From Pseudomonas sp. 7P_10.2_Bac1 (lineage in GTDB: Bacteria; Pseudomonadota; Gammaproteobacteria; Pseudomonadales; Pseudomonadaceae), in contig NZ_JANLNV010000010.1 in assembly GCF_025465935.1 (NCBI RefSeq), forward strand, positions 45,233-109,232: 64,000 nucleotides of DNA, given 5' to 3'. This document shows, in pieces, positions 25,945 through 35,364 of this stretch (position 1 is its first letter; each line of letters begins with the position of its first letter). Under the pieces are notes generated by a model that saw nothing but the letters and a program-made list of their open reading frames with translations, searched no databases and was not told the DNA's origin. Made by a program: the position numbers and the translations under genes.

Positions 25945-27882
25945 TCAGAACAACCAATGTGCCCCGATGGAGTAGCCGGTCTGGCTGCCTTCATCGTTAC
26001 CCAGACGGCCGTTGATCTCGGCATACAGCCCCAGTTGTGGGGTGATGGCGAGTTGGCTGCCAACCTGGGCGCGGCCATAACTCTTGTCGACACTGCCCAG
26101 ACGCGCATTGCGCGCCTGTCCGTCGGCACGACTGGTCAGCAGAATGTCCTCCAGGCGCCCGTCACCCATTTCCTTGACCCAGGCAATGTCGCCGTAAGGT
26201 TGCAGGCTCATACCAGCGGGTAAATCGAAGGTGCCGCGTGCCCGCCAACCCAGGCTGCCCTGCACAGAGTCGAAGCTCTGCTCTTGGTAGCTCAGAGCGG
26301 TGCGCAGATCCTGCTTTTCATGAAATTTATCGATGCGGTAATGGCTGTAGTCCAGACCGGCGAATGGGCCGCTTTTGAGTGCGCCGAAATCAAAGTCATA
26401 GCCGCCGATGACGCGGGCACCCAGGCTCAGGGCGTCGGTCTTGCCGGTGAGTTTCTGGCTCAGCAGCACAGGGCCGCCGTTGGCCTGAATCACCAGATTG
26501 CGTTTGCTGTCGAAGCGGGTGGTGCCTGCGCTCAGATCGCCGGCCAACCACAGCGGGCCACCGTCATTGAGCAAGGCGTAGATCGCCGCCTGCCAGCTTT
26601 CGCTGTCGAGTTTACCGCCGCGTTCCAGCTTGTCGCGTCCGTTCAGGTAGCTCAGGCTGGCGCCGACGCTCAGGCTTGAGGTCAGTTGGTAGTCGCCCAG
26701 GGCATGCAGGCCAAGGCGACGACCTTCGTTGAACGGACCACTGTCTGCGGTGTACTCACCATCCAGGCCGATTTCACCATCGAAGCTGCCAACGTCACGG
26801 CTGGCCGCTTGCAGTGTCAGCCAGCGACGATCCAACAGGTTGACCTGAGCTTGATGCTGGCGCTGCAGGTTGTCCTGCATCGTGCGCGCAACTGCGCCGC
26901 CTGACGCGGTGGAAGCCATCACGTCAGCGTTGGTCAGCTCCAGCACCAGACGGCTGAGCAGTCGCGAATAGTCGCGCAGGCGTTGGTCGATACGTTCTTG
27001 GCCGAAAGCGTTGGTGAGTACCGCTTCGTTGTCTTTTTTGGGGTCATGCCAGGTCGAGCCGCCGGCAATGGCCGGATTGCTGGTCTGGGTGTAGCCGTCC
27101 AGATCACCGAGTTCCCAGTTGGTCGCCTCGACATAGAGCACCGGAATGTTCAGCTTTTCAAATGACTCACCGTCACTGCAGCAACCGGTGCCTGCCGGGT
27201 AGGCGGCATCCAGTCCTGGGTTGGTGAACAGATTGATATTGAGCTCTTTGGCAAGCTTGAACGCATGTTCACGCAACGAAGCCAGCCCCGGGTTGCTGAC
27301 ACTGTTCTTGCCAGAGTGGGCGTACATCATGTCGCCGGTGATCAGGCTGTCGAGGTTGATCATGGCCAGCATGTTTTCGCGCTGGCTGGCGCTCAGGCTG
27401 TTGACGAAAGCTTTGGAGCCTTGCAGGCCTTCTTCCTCAGCGCCAAAGCCTATGACTTGCAGGCCATATTCCAGGGGCACGCCATTAAGGTTGCGGGCGA
27501 CTTCGGTGAGCACGCTGGCACCGGAGCCATTGTCATCCAGGCCTTGTAGCGTAGGGCGGCCAAAGTAGGTGTCAAAGTGCGCGCCAATCACCACGTATTG
27601 CGGCTGAGTGCCCGCCGCGAAAGCGACCACGTTCTGCGAGCTACGGCTGTTACCTGTGCCCCAGGAAAAATCCTGCCGGCTGATGCTGTAGGCATCGCCC
27701 ATCTGGCTCTGCATCCAGTCAGCGGCACCCGCAAAATTGGCCGTGCCACGGTAGCGGCCCGGGTACTCGTTAATCAGTTTATCGAGGGTAGTAGCAGCAT
27801 GTTCGCCGTAGTTATAGGCATGACCTTGGGTCGACAGCAGGGCGCCGGCGACACTAACAGCGAGTGCGAGAGGTTTGATCAC
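25945..27882 (-). CDS. M28-family aminopeptidase autotransporter
   Basis: 645 residues from a GTG at 27882, chosen because an AAGGAAG ribosome site precedes it and the product then starts directly with a signal peptide (MIKPLALAVSVAGALLSTQGHA); the longer frame to 28011 has no such site. The passenger (about 25-330) is a zinc peptidase of family M28: GAHFDTYF, GLDDNGSGAS, GFGAEEEGLQGS, INLDSLITGD and a late His in STWHDPKKD. A helical linker leads to a beta-barrel (about 390-645) ending in GYSIGAHWLF with the terminal Phe of autotransporters. It resembles the surface aminopeptidase described in Pseudomonas (the PaaP/AaaA type), which releases N-terminal amino acids; this would suit the amino-acid importer nearby. 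Confidence 0.88.
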   Translation of the reverse strand: MIKPLALAVSVAGALLSTQGHAYNYGEHAATTLDKLINEYPGRYRGTANFAGAADWMQSQMGDAYSISRQDFSWGTGNSRSSQNVVAFAAGTQPQYVVIGAHFDTYFGRPTLQGLDDNGSGASVLTEVARNLNGVPLEYGLQVIGFGAEEEGLQGSKAFVNSLSASQRENMLAMINLDSLITGDMMYAHSGKNSVSNPGLASLREHAFKLAKELNINLFTNPGLDAAYPAGTGCCSDGESFEKLNIPVLYVEATNWELGDLDGYTQTSNPAIAGGSTWHDPKKDNEAVLTNAFGQERIDQRLRDYSRLLSRLVLELTNADVMASTASGGAVARTMQDNLQRQHQAQVNLLDRRWLTLQAASRDVGSFDGEIGLDGEYTADSGPFNEGRRLGLHALGDYQLTSSLSVGASLSYLNGRDKLERGGKLDSESWQAAIYALLNDGGPLWLAGDLSAGTTRFDSKRNLVIQANGGPVLLSQKLTGKTDALSLGARVIGGYDFDFGALKSGPFAGLDYSHYRIDKFHEKQDLRTALSYQEQSFDSVQGSLGWRARGTFDLPAGMSLQPYGDIAWVKEMGDGRLEDILLTSRADGQARNARLGSVDKSYGRAQVGSQLAITPQLGLYAEINGRLGNDEGSQTGYSIGAHWLF

Positions 27883-28177
27883 AACATCTTCCTTGGAATT
27901 ATTAGAGGTTAAGCAAGCCATCCCTTTGCAGGATGTGCGCCCGTTTTGGGCGTTGATGGCAGATTGACGCATGACATCAACCGTTTGTCGCTCCTGTATA
28001 AACCGGCGCAAGCGTTGCGCCCGTTGAACGATGATCGGGTCAAGGTCATGACTTGAAATCGTGCAGGAGTCGCCGGCAATGCTGCGAAAAGTAGCACCGT
28101 GCTATCGGCGAGAAAGCCAAAATATTTAATGAGTGACGATGTGATAACGGCTGGAACGCTGATAGTCACCCTCTGTT

Positions 28178-28630
28178 TTAAAGCGGCAATACTCGGTCAT
28201 TGATGACGTTTTTCATGACCAGCGTGGACACCAACCGCTGCACGTTGGGCAATGAGGTGAGGTGCTCATCGTAGAGGCGCTGAAAGGCCGGCAAGTCTTT
28301 GGTTATGACTTGCAGCAGATAATCAGGGTCGCCGAACAAGCGTTGCGCTTCGATGATCTGTGGGATTTGCGGCAGCGCCGCCTCAAAGTCAGCGATGGCC
28401 TGGCGGGTCACTTCGCGCAAGGTCACGAACACGATGGCTGAAAAACTCAAGCCCAGTTCCTTGGGCGCCAGCAGGGCGCGATAACCCAGGATCACGCCCG
28501 CTTCCTCCAGCGCCCTCACGCGTCGGTGGCACGGGGAAAGGCTCAACCCCACACGTTCTGCGAGTTCAGTGAGGGACAAGCGCCCGTCGGCGTGCAGCTC
28601 AGCGAGAATCTTGCGGTCAATTCGATCCAC
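28178..28630 (-). CDS. Lrp/AsnC-family transcriptional regulator
   Basis: 150 residues. The N-terminal winged helix-turn-helix starts DRIDRKILAELHADGRLSLTELAERVGLS, and the C-terminal RAM ligand-binding domain includes DPDYLLQVITKDLPAFQRLYDEHL and the end LVMKNVINDRVLP. These proteins sense amino acids and act as dimers or higher oligomers. It is divergent from a LysE-type exporter gene, and such pairs usually regulate amino-acid efflux. A 15-base palindrome lies between them. Confidence 0.93.
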   Translation of the reverse strand: MDRIDRKILAELHADGRLSLTELAERVGLSLSPCHRRVRALEEAGVILGYRALLAPKELGLSFSAIVFVTLREVTRQAIADFEAALPQIPQIIEAQRLFGDPDYLLQVITKDLPAFQRLYDEHLTSLPNVQRLVSTLVMKNVINDRVLPL

Positions 28631-28680
28631 TTGGAAGAACCTTCTAGGTTGATAGCGCTGTATGGGTATAAACGAAAGAT

Positions 28681-28695
28681 AATCCTATCAGGATT
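28681..28695. promoter_or_regulatory. Palindrome in the Lrp/LysE divergent promoter region
   Basis: AATCCT-ATC-AGGATT is a perfect 6-base inverted repeat with a 3-base centre, about 50 bases before the regulator start and 83 before lysE. The size fits Lrp-family operators; the assignment is by position only. Confidence 0.5.
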
Positions 28696-28777
28696 TCCCT
28701 ATTCTTCTACTGGTCGCGAACGCTTTCACACAGTGCCCGCACACCCCCTCCAGGCTCACTCTAGAAGGTAGAAAACC

Positions 28778-29398
28778 GTGACTCTCAGCGTATTGGCCGC
28801 TTTTTGGGCGGTGTCTTTTCTGTTCATCATTACCCCCGGCGCAGACTGGGCCTACGCGATTTCTGCCGGCATGCGCGGGCGTTTGGTGACGCCTGCGGTG
28901 GCGGGTTTGCTCTCGGGGCATTTGTTGGCGACGGTGGTAGTGGCCGCAGGGGTTGGCGGGCTGGTGGCGAGCAATCCGATGATCTTGCGGGTGATGACCC
29001 TCGCTGGCTCCGGGTATTTGCTCTGGTTGGGCGTCAGCATGATTCGCCACCCCTCGACGCCCGAATCCGGCGCTGTGCAGGTGGCAGACTCCGGGTTGCG
29101 CTGGGCCTGGAAGGGGCTGTGCGTCAGCGGTTTGAACCCCAAGGTGTTTCTGTTGTTTTTGGCCTTGTTGCCGCAGTTCACCGATCCGCTGTCGGTGTGG
29201 CCGATACCGGCGCAAATCGCCGCCCTGGGCGCACTGCATGCATTCAGTTGTGGCGTGGTGTACCTGATGGTTGGTTTCGGTGCCAAAGCTGTCTTGCAGA
29301 CACGACCCAGTGCGGCGCAAAACGTCAGCCGCATATCAGGTGCCATCATGATCGTCATTGCCGTGGTGTTACTGGCTGGGCAAATTTTGCACCAGTAA
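28778..29398 (+). CDS. LysE/RhtB-family amino-acid exporter
   Basis: 206 residues with six membrane helices. The N-terminal family motif is FIITPGADWAYAISAGMRGR, followed by GLLSGHLLATVVVAAGVGGL and the central GLKG-like stretch KGLCVSGLNPKVFLLFLALLPQF. It exports amino acids or related metabolites through the inner membrane. The divergent Lrp-type gene is its likely regulator. The substrate cannot be told from the sequence. Confidence 0.9.
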   Translation: MTLSVLAAFWAVSFLFIITPGADWAYAISAGMRGRLVTPAVAGLLSGHLLATVVVAAGVGGLVASNPMILRVMTLAGSGYLLWLGVSMIRHPSTPESGAVQVADSGLRWAWKGLCVSGLNPKVFLLFLALLPQFTDPLSVWPIPAQIAALGALHAFSCGVVYLMVGFGAKAVLQTRPSAAQNVSRISGAIMIVIAVVLLAGQILHQ

Positions 29399-29447
29399 CG
29401 TCTAAGCTGGTTGCACGACTTGACTGGTAACCACGGAGCAGCCGAAC

Positions 29448-29996
29448 GTGACGACGACTGACACTACCCCGCAGGCGGTTATTGAATTCTGGAAACAGGC
29501 AGGCCCCAAGCATTGGTTTGCCAAGGACGAAGCTTTCGATAAACGCTTTCGTGAAACGTTTTATACCGCGCATTTCCAGGCTGCTAGGCGCGAGCTGGAG
29601 CACTGGCTGGACGAGCCCGAAAGCGCGCTGGCATTGCTGTTGTTGCTGGACCAATACCCTCGCAATGCCTTTAGGGGCACCGCGCACATGTTTGCCACCG
29701 ACCCGCTGGCGCGCTTTTATGCCAATAAGGTGATTGAGGCGGGCTTGGATCAACAGATCGACATCACGTTGCGCGGCTTTTGCTACTTGCCGTTCGAGCA
29801 CTCCGAGGACGCCGAGGACCAGCGACTGTCGTTACAACTGCATGAGGCGCTTAACCCTAAAGACACACGCTGGGCCAAAGAGCACGCTGACATTATTGAA
29901 CGGTTCGGGCGTTTCCCTCATCGCAACGCGGTTTTGGGGCGTGTCTCGACGCAAGATGAGTTCAGATTTCTGGAGAGTGGCGGGTTCTCCGGCTAG
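29448..29996 (+). CDS. DUF924 family protein
   Basis: 182 residues, all-helical by composition. Family signatures include VIEFWKQAGPKHWFAKDEAFD, LLLLLDQYPRNAFRGTAHMF, FCYLPFEHSEDAEDQ and FGRFPHRNAVLGR. The fold is TPR-like and the function is unknown. The start is a GTG at 29448 with a GGAG site 10 bases upstream; an in-frame ATG giving a complete N-terminus is not available. It lies 49 bases after lysE and could be read through from it. Confidence 0.88.
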   Translation: MTTTDTTPQAVIEFWKQAGPKHWFAKDEAFDKRFRETFYTAHFQAARRELEHWLDEPESALALLLLLDQYPRNAFRGTAHMFATDPLARFYANKVIEAGLDQQIDITLRGFCYLPFEHSEDAEDQRLSLQLHEALNPKDTRWAKEHADIIERFGRFPHRNAVLGRVSTQDEFRFLESGGFSG

Positions 29997-30130
29997 CACT
30001 TAAGGTGCGCCTCTCACCTTGCTCGATACGGATGGCTGCATGAAAGAGATGACCTGGATCTCGTGATGGGATTGACGGCTGGGCTATATTGGCGCCTGCC
30101 TGAACACCCAGACCTGATGTGGAGCCACCT

Positions 30131-30520
30131 ATGAAGCACCGAGCCTTACTGACCTTCGCCTTGATCCTCAATGCCGGGCTGTTTAGCGCCTGGGCTGCGG
30201 CGGCGGGCGACGCAGAAGCGGGCGGCAAGTTATTTACCAAGACCTGTGGTGGTTGCCATAGCATCGGTGAAAACGCCCGCAGTGGATTCGGGCCGCACCT
30301 CAACGGTGTCATCGGTCGACAGGCCGGGAGCTTGCCGGGTTACCAGTTTTCGGATGCCATGAAAAATTCCGGCGTGGTCTGGACTCCGGAAACCCTTGCT
30401 GCCTACATCGAAGCTCCGAAAAAAGTTGTGAAGGGCACGCGCATGATCTTCTGGGGCATCAGCGACCCGGAAAAGATCGCCAACTTGCTCGCTTACATCG
30501 AGACCTTCAAAGACCAGTGA
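30131..30520 (+). CDS. Class I c-type cytochrome (soluble, periplasmic)
   Basis: 129 residues. A signal peptide ends at about residue 24 (LFSAWAAAA), then GDAEAGGKLFTKTCGGCHSIGE carries the CxxCH haem-binding motif (CGGCH). The distal Met ligand is in KGTRMIFWGI near the C-terminus. The layout is that of cytochrome c2/c550. The start at 30131 is preceded by GGAG at 30121-30124; the GTG at 30119 is too close to that site. It is an electron carrier whose partner cannot be told. It ends one base before the convergent gene's end. Confidence 0.9.
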   Translation: MKHRALLTFALILNAGLFSAWAAAAGDAEAGGKLFTKTCGGCHSIGENARSGFGPHLNGVIGRQAGSLPGYQFSDAMKNSGVVWTPETLAAYIEAPKKVVKGTRMIFWGISDPEKIANLLAYIETFKDQ

Positions 30521-30850
30521 TCACAGAATGTCTTTCAAATAATTCTGGAGCATCAGCAGCGGTGCGTTCAGTTGCTCCAGGCTGTGCGCCTGTTGGAGCC
30601 CAAGCGCCAGCTTCTGCAACTCGCGACCCATGGGCGAATCCGCACCGCCAATCGCATCCATGGCCAGGTCGATGCACTCATCCAACTTGGCCTTGATCGT
30701 ATTCAAATCGCCCTTGCGCACCAGAAACTCAAACACATCACGCTGATAGTCACCCATGACCAAATCATCACGCAGAATCGGGCTTTGACCGTCAGCTTCG
30801 TAAGCGAGTTTGAGTGAGAAAAGGGCGACGGTTTCCAGCGGGATTTCCAT
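30521..30850 (-). CDS. Conserved protein of unknown function
   Basis: 109 residues, acidic and mostly helical, no signal peptide. It begins MEIPLETVALFSLKLAYEAD and contains DECIDLAMDAIGGADSPMGR. I do not recognise the family. The stop abuts the stop of the cytochrome gene on the other strand (30520/30521), leaving no room for a separate terminator. Confidence 0.65.
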   Translation of the reverse strand: MEIPLETVALFSLKLAYEADGQSPILRDDLVMGDYQRDVFEFLVRKGDLNTIKAKLDECIDLAMDAIGGADSPMGRELQKLALGLQQAHSLEQLNAPLLMLQNYLKDIL

Positions 30851-31191
30851 GGTGCGGGGTCCTTAATGAGCGCTTGAGTGTTTCAGGGCGCCGACGATCA
30901 TAAGAGAACCCAGCCTGCTTTTCCAATGGAGGCCGTAGAGTCAGTACATCACTGGATGTGGCCTGTCGGTAAGTTGTAGCTAAATATTTAAAGTGCTGGC
31001 GGATGTTATAAGTAAATGATGAGCAAGTAAGTTGTAGGTTGGCATGCGAGCACTTAAAGCCCTGGCGCAGGAGCACGAAGCATAATTGATAAGTCATGAA
31101 ATATATTGCGTTTGCTAATAGTTCGTGGATAAAGCAATTCTCCTGTCGGCGTTTTTCCTAAGCGCAATACTAACCACAAGAGGCTTTAGCT
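30851..31191. other. A+T-rich gap upstream of the GlcG/HbpS gene
   Basis: No gene seen. It contains an 11-base direct repeat, GTAAGTTGTAG, at 30969-30979 and 31027-31037 (58 bases apart), and the presumed promoter of the next gene. An AGAGG ribosome site lies at 31179-31183. Confidence 0.5.
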
Positions 31192-31686
31192 ATGTTTAAG
31201 AAGATCGGAGTTACAACTATTTTGTTTCTTACGTTGTCTGGTACTGCTTTTGCCGCTGACAAGGCAATCACTTCGACGCAGGCAACCTCTCTGGCGCAGA
31301 GCGCGGTGAGTATTGGTTTGAAACAGGGCTATAACGTGGCGGTAACAGTGGTCGATGCCAATGGCGTTATTTTGGCCACCGTGCGTGCTGACGAAGCTTT
31401 ACCGCATACACCCAAGACCTCATTCAAAAAAGCCTTTACCGCTTTCGCAGCCAAAGAGAACACAAGCGACCTCATCGCCACTATTCATAAAGGTGATCCC
31501 ACCTATATGAATAAGTTTGTACTCTCGACGCTAAGTAATGGGCAGGACAATATTATTTTCCTGCGCGGCGGTGTATTGATTAAACATAACGACACCGTCG
31601 TAGGTGCCATTGGCGTAGGCGGGGCACCTGGAGGGCAGTTGGATGACAGCATCGCGTTTGAAGCATTAAAAGAATTCAGCCTGTAA
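31192..31686 (+). CDS. Secreted GlcG/HbpS-family haem-binding-like protein
   Basis: 164 residues. The signal peptide ends at about residue 22 (LSGTAFA), and the mature protein begins ADKAITSTQATSLAQSAV. Family signatures are NVAVTVVDANGVILATVRAD, TSFKKAFTAFAAKE and GVLIKHNDTVVGAIGVGGAPGG. HbpS of Streptomyces binds haem; other members are found with glycolate oxidase genes, but no such genes are here. It stands alone with a terminator hairpin after it. Codon use is A+T-richer than neighbours, hinting at transfer. Confidence 0.85.
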   Translation: MFKKIGVTTILFLTLSGTAFAADKAITSTQATSLAQSAVSIGLKQGYNVAVTVVDANGVILATVRADEALPHTPKTSFKKAFTAFAAKENTSDLIATIHKGDPTYMNKFVLSTLSNGQDNIIFLRGGVLIKHNDTVVGAIGVGGAPGGQLDDSIAFEALKEFSL

Positions 31687-31756
31687 ACAGCAAGCAAAGG
31701 TTTGCGGCAATCAAGGCATGCACGTGCTGCTTTGGGTTGAATGATCTTCATCAATT

Positions 31757-31781
31757 AAGCCTGCAAGCGTGTTGCAGGCTT
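31757..31781. terminator. Hairpin between convergent genes
   Basis: AAGCCTGCAA (31757-31766) and TTGCAGGCTT (31772-31781) form a perfect 10-base stem with a 5-base loop. Lying between the convergent GlcG/HbpS and DUF3077 genes, it may serve both; the T-tracts are weak. Confidence 0.7.
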
Positions 31782-31807
31782 AAAACTTTATCCCTGTACG
31801 GTCTAAC

Positions 31808-32098
31808 TTACACATCCCCTACTTGGGCTTGTTGAAGCCCTATCGTCAGGTCATCAATGACTGCTTTAGCCATCTCGCTGAGATAGTGCGAAGCCCAGCG
31901 CATGGCTTCGTCGCCATCGTCCAAAGCCCCGAGAAACGACAGCGTATTGACGCAGTTCATTAGCAGAGAAGCGTGCTCCATCGCATCAATGCCTGAAATA
32001 CCCGCATTGACGCTGAACAAGCGTTGTTTCTGAGCATTGCACGTGCCGAACGTGGCAGCGCCGGTGGTATGGAGTAAAGGGTATGCAGGGCGTGTCAT
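31808..32098 (-). CDS. DUF3077-family small protein
   Basis: 96 residues from the ATG at 32098, preceded by AGGAG at 9 bases. The frame continues to 32446 but the upstream part is untranslated structured leader. The protein contains LFSVNAGISGIDAMEHASLL and DDGDEAMRWASHYLSEMAKA, typical of a Pseudomonas-restricted family (DUF3077) that often occurs in many copies per genome. It is mainly helical, cytoplasmic and of unknown function. Confidence 0.8.
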   Translation of the reverse strand: MTRPAYPLLHTTGAATFGTCNAQKQRLFSVNAGISGIDAMEHASLLMNCVNTLSFLGALDDGDEAMRWASHYLSEMAKAVIDDLTIGLQQAQVGDV

Positions 32099-32250
32099 TG
32101 GGCGTAACTCCTGTATGTGAGGAGCTGCCACAGTTCGCCGCGAAACGAGTAAGGGTGGCAGCCATGTGCGGGTTCGCGGACCGGGCATACAGGAACCCCG
32201 GCAGACCCGAAGGTCTCCCACACACAGCCGCCATAACAGACTAGCGGGCA
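32099..32250 (-). promoter_or_regulatory. Structured leader of the DUF3077 gene
   Basis: On the minus strand the 150 bases before the start hold AGACC-TTCG-GGTCT (a UUCG-capped hairpin) and GCTGCCAC (ending about 32150) paired with GTGGCAGC (about 32120) around a 23-base loop containing a GCG-rich stem. Similar strings upstream of DUF3077 genes in other pseudomonads come from my memory, not from a comparison. It may be a cis-regulatory RNA. Confidence 0.5.
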
Positions 32251-32251
32251 C

Positions 32252-32338
32252 AAAAAAGCGCCAGCTATTGAAATGGTGGCGCCTGTGCGCCTGTATATGC
32301 TCGGACCGCGACGTCCGGTCGCTGAATGTGCAGCGACG
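32252..32338 (-). ncRNA. Candidate small RNA (or leader with early terminator)
   Basis: Minus strand: a possible promoter (TTGCCC, 16 bases, TTACTC ending about 32344) leads into GTCGCTG-CACATT-CAGCGAC (32318-32337), then GACCG/CGGTC, and ends in GCGCCA (32277-32282) paired with TGGCGC (32258-32263) followed by six T. This gives a compact RNA of about 87 nt with a Rho-independent terminator. It is separate from the tRNA-Leu transcript upstream, which has its own terminator. Confidence 0.45.
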
Positions 32339-32395
32339 GCGGGAGAGTAACGTGCTGCGTTTAAAAGGGCAATCCAGGGGCGAGGCACAAGCTAT

Positions 32396-32430
32396 CTGTA
32401 GGAGCGAGCTTGCCTCGCGATCTTTTGATC
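32396..32430 (+). repeat. Extragenic palindromic repeat, single arm
   Basis: CTGTAGGAGCGAGCTTGCCT, then CGCGATCTTTTGATC, the same arm as in the paired copies at 38819-38889 and 58716-58785. Confidence 0.7.
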
Positions 32431-32499
32431 TAAGAGAGCCGCTCACAGCCTTCTAGCCTCGGCGACGACAGGATGCGCTGCGCCACTTTTCTACAGACG

Positions 32500-32534
32500 A
32501 AAAAAAAGACCTTGAAATTCAAGGTCTTTTTTTA
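32500..32534 (-). terminator. Terminator of tRNA-Leu
   Basis: GACCTTGAA and TTCAAGGTC form a 9-base stem flanked by A and T runs; on the minus strand it lies just after the tRNA. Confidence 0.88.
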
Positions 32535-32537
32535 AGA

Positions 32538-32622
32538 TGGTGCCCCGAGGGAGACTCGAACTCCCACTCCTTTCGAAAACGGATTTTGAATCCGCCGCGT
32601 CTACCAATTCCGCCATCAGGGC
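32538..32622 (-). tRNA. tRNA-Leu(CAA)
   Basis: 85 nt including an encoded CCA end. The acceptor stem is GCCCTGA with TCGGGGC; the anticodon stem GCGGA/TCCGT frames the loop TTCAAAA with anticodon CAA. The long variable arm typical of tRNA-Leu follows, and the T-arm is GGGAG-TTCGAGT-CTCCC. It reads the TTG codon. Confidence 0.97.
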
Positions 32623-32728
32623 TCAATGGCGGCGAAGTATAGAGACGACTTTTAGGTCGGTCAACAACTTATTGGTCTATTTTTACTAAGTCCGTTAAAC
32701 TCCCCGGCCCTGCTAGACGAAACCTATC

Positions 32729-34917
<2,189 letters not shown>

Positions 34918-34959
34918 GTTTCGTACCTTTAAGAACCAACTTTGCAACTGGAGTGCTTA

Positions 34960-35298
34960 ATGAGCTTTTTCATCTCTTCCGCTTTCGCGGACGGTGCCGC
35001 ACCTGCAGCCGCTGCCCCTATGGGCGGTGGCTTTGAATGGATTTTCCTGATCGGCTTCCTGGTTATCTTCTATCTGATGATCTGGCGTCCACAAGCCAAG
35101 CGTGCCAAAGAGCAGAAAGCTCTGTTGGGCAACCTGCAAAAGGGTGATGAAGTTGTGACCACTGGCGGTATCGCCGGCAAAATCACTAAAGTATCTGACG
35201 CTTTTGTTGTCATCGAAGTGTCTGACACTGTAGAGCTGAAAATTCAGAAGGGCTCGGTTGCGGCCACGCTGCCGAAAGGCACGCTGAAAGCGATCTAA
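34960..35298 (+). CDS. yajC: Sec translocon accessory protein YajC
   Basis: 112 residues with one membrane helix (about residues 24-42, WIFLIGFLVIFYLMIW) followed by RPQAKRAKEQKALLGNLQKGDEV, the family core, and a small cytoplasmic domain. It associates with SecDF. The ATG at 34960 is preferred over an upstream in-frame ATG at 34942 because the GGAG site lies at 34949-34952. Confidence 0.95.
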   Translation: MSFFISSAFADGAAPAAAAPMGGGFEWIFLIGFLVIFYLMIWRPQAKRAKEQKALLGNLQKGDEVVTTGGIAGKITKVSDAFVVIEVSDTVELKIQKGSVAATLPKGTLKAI

Positions 35299-35319
35299 GT
35301 TTCAACTTTTAACAATCGA

Positions 35320-35347
35320 CGGGGCGCGCAAGGCGCCCCGCGTTTTA
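35320..35347 (+). terminator. Hairpin between yajC and secD
   Basis: CGGGGCGC (35320-35327) pairs with GCGCCCCG (35333-35340), followed by CGTTTT. It probably reduces readthrough into secD rather than stopping it completely. Confidence 0.65.
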
Positions 35348-35364
35348 AGCGGGCGGCGTGATTG

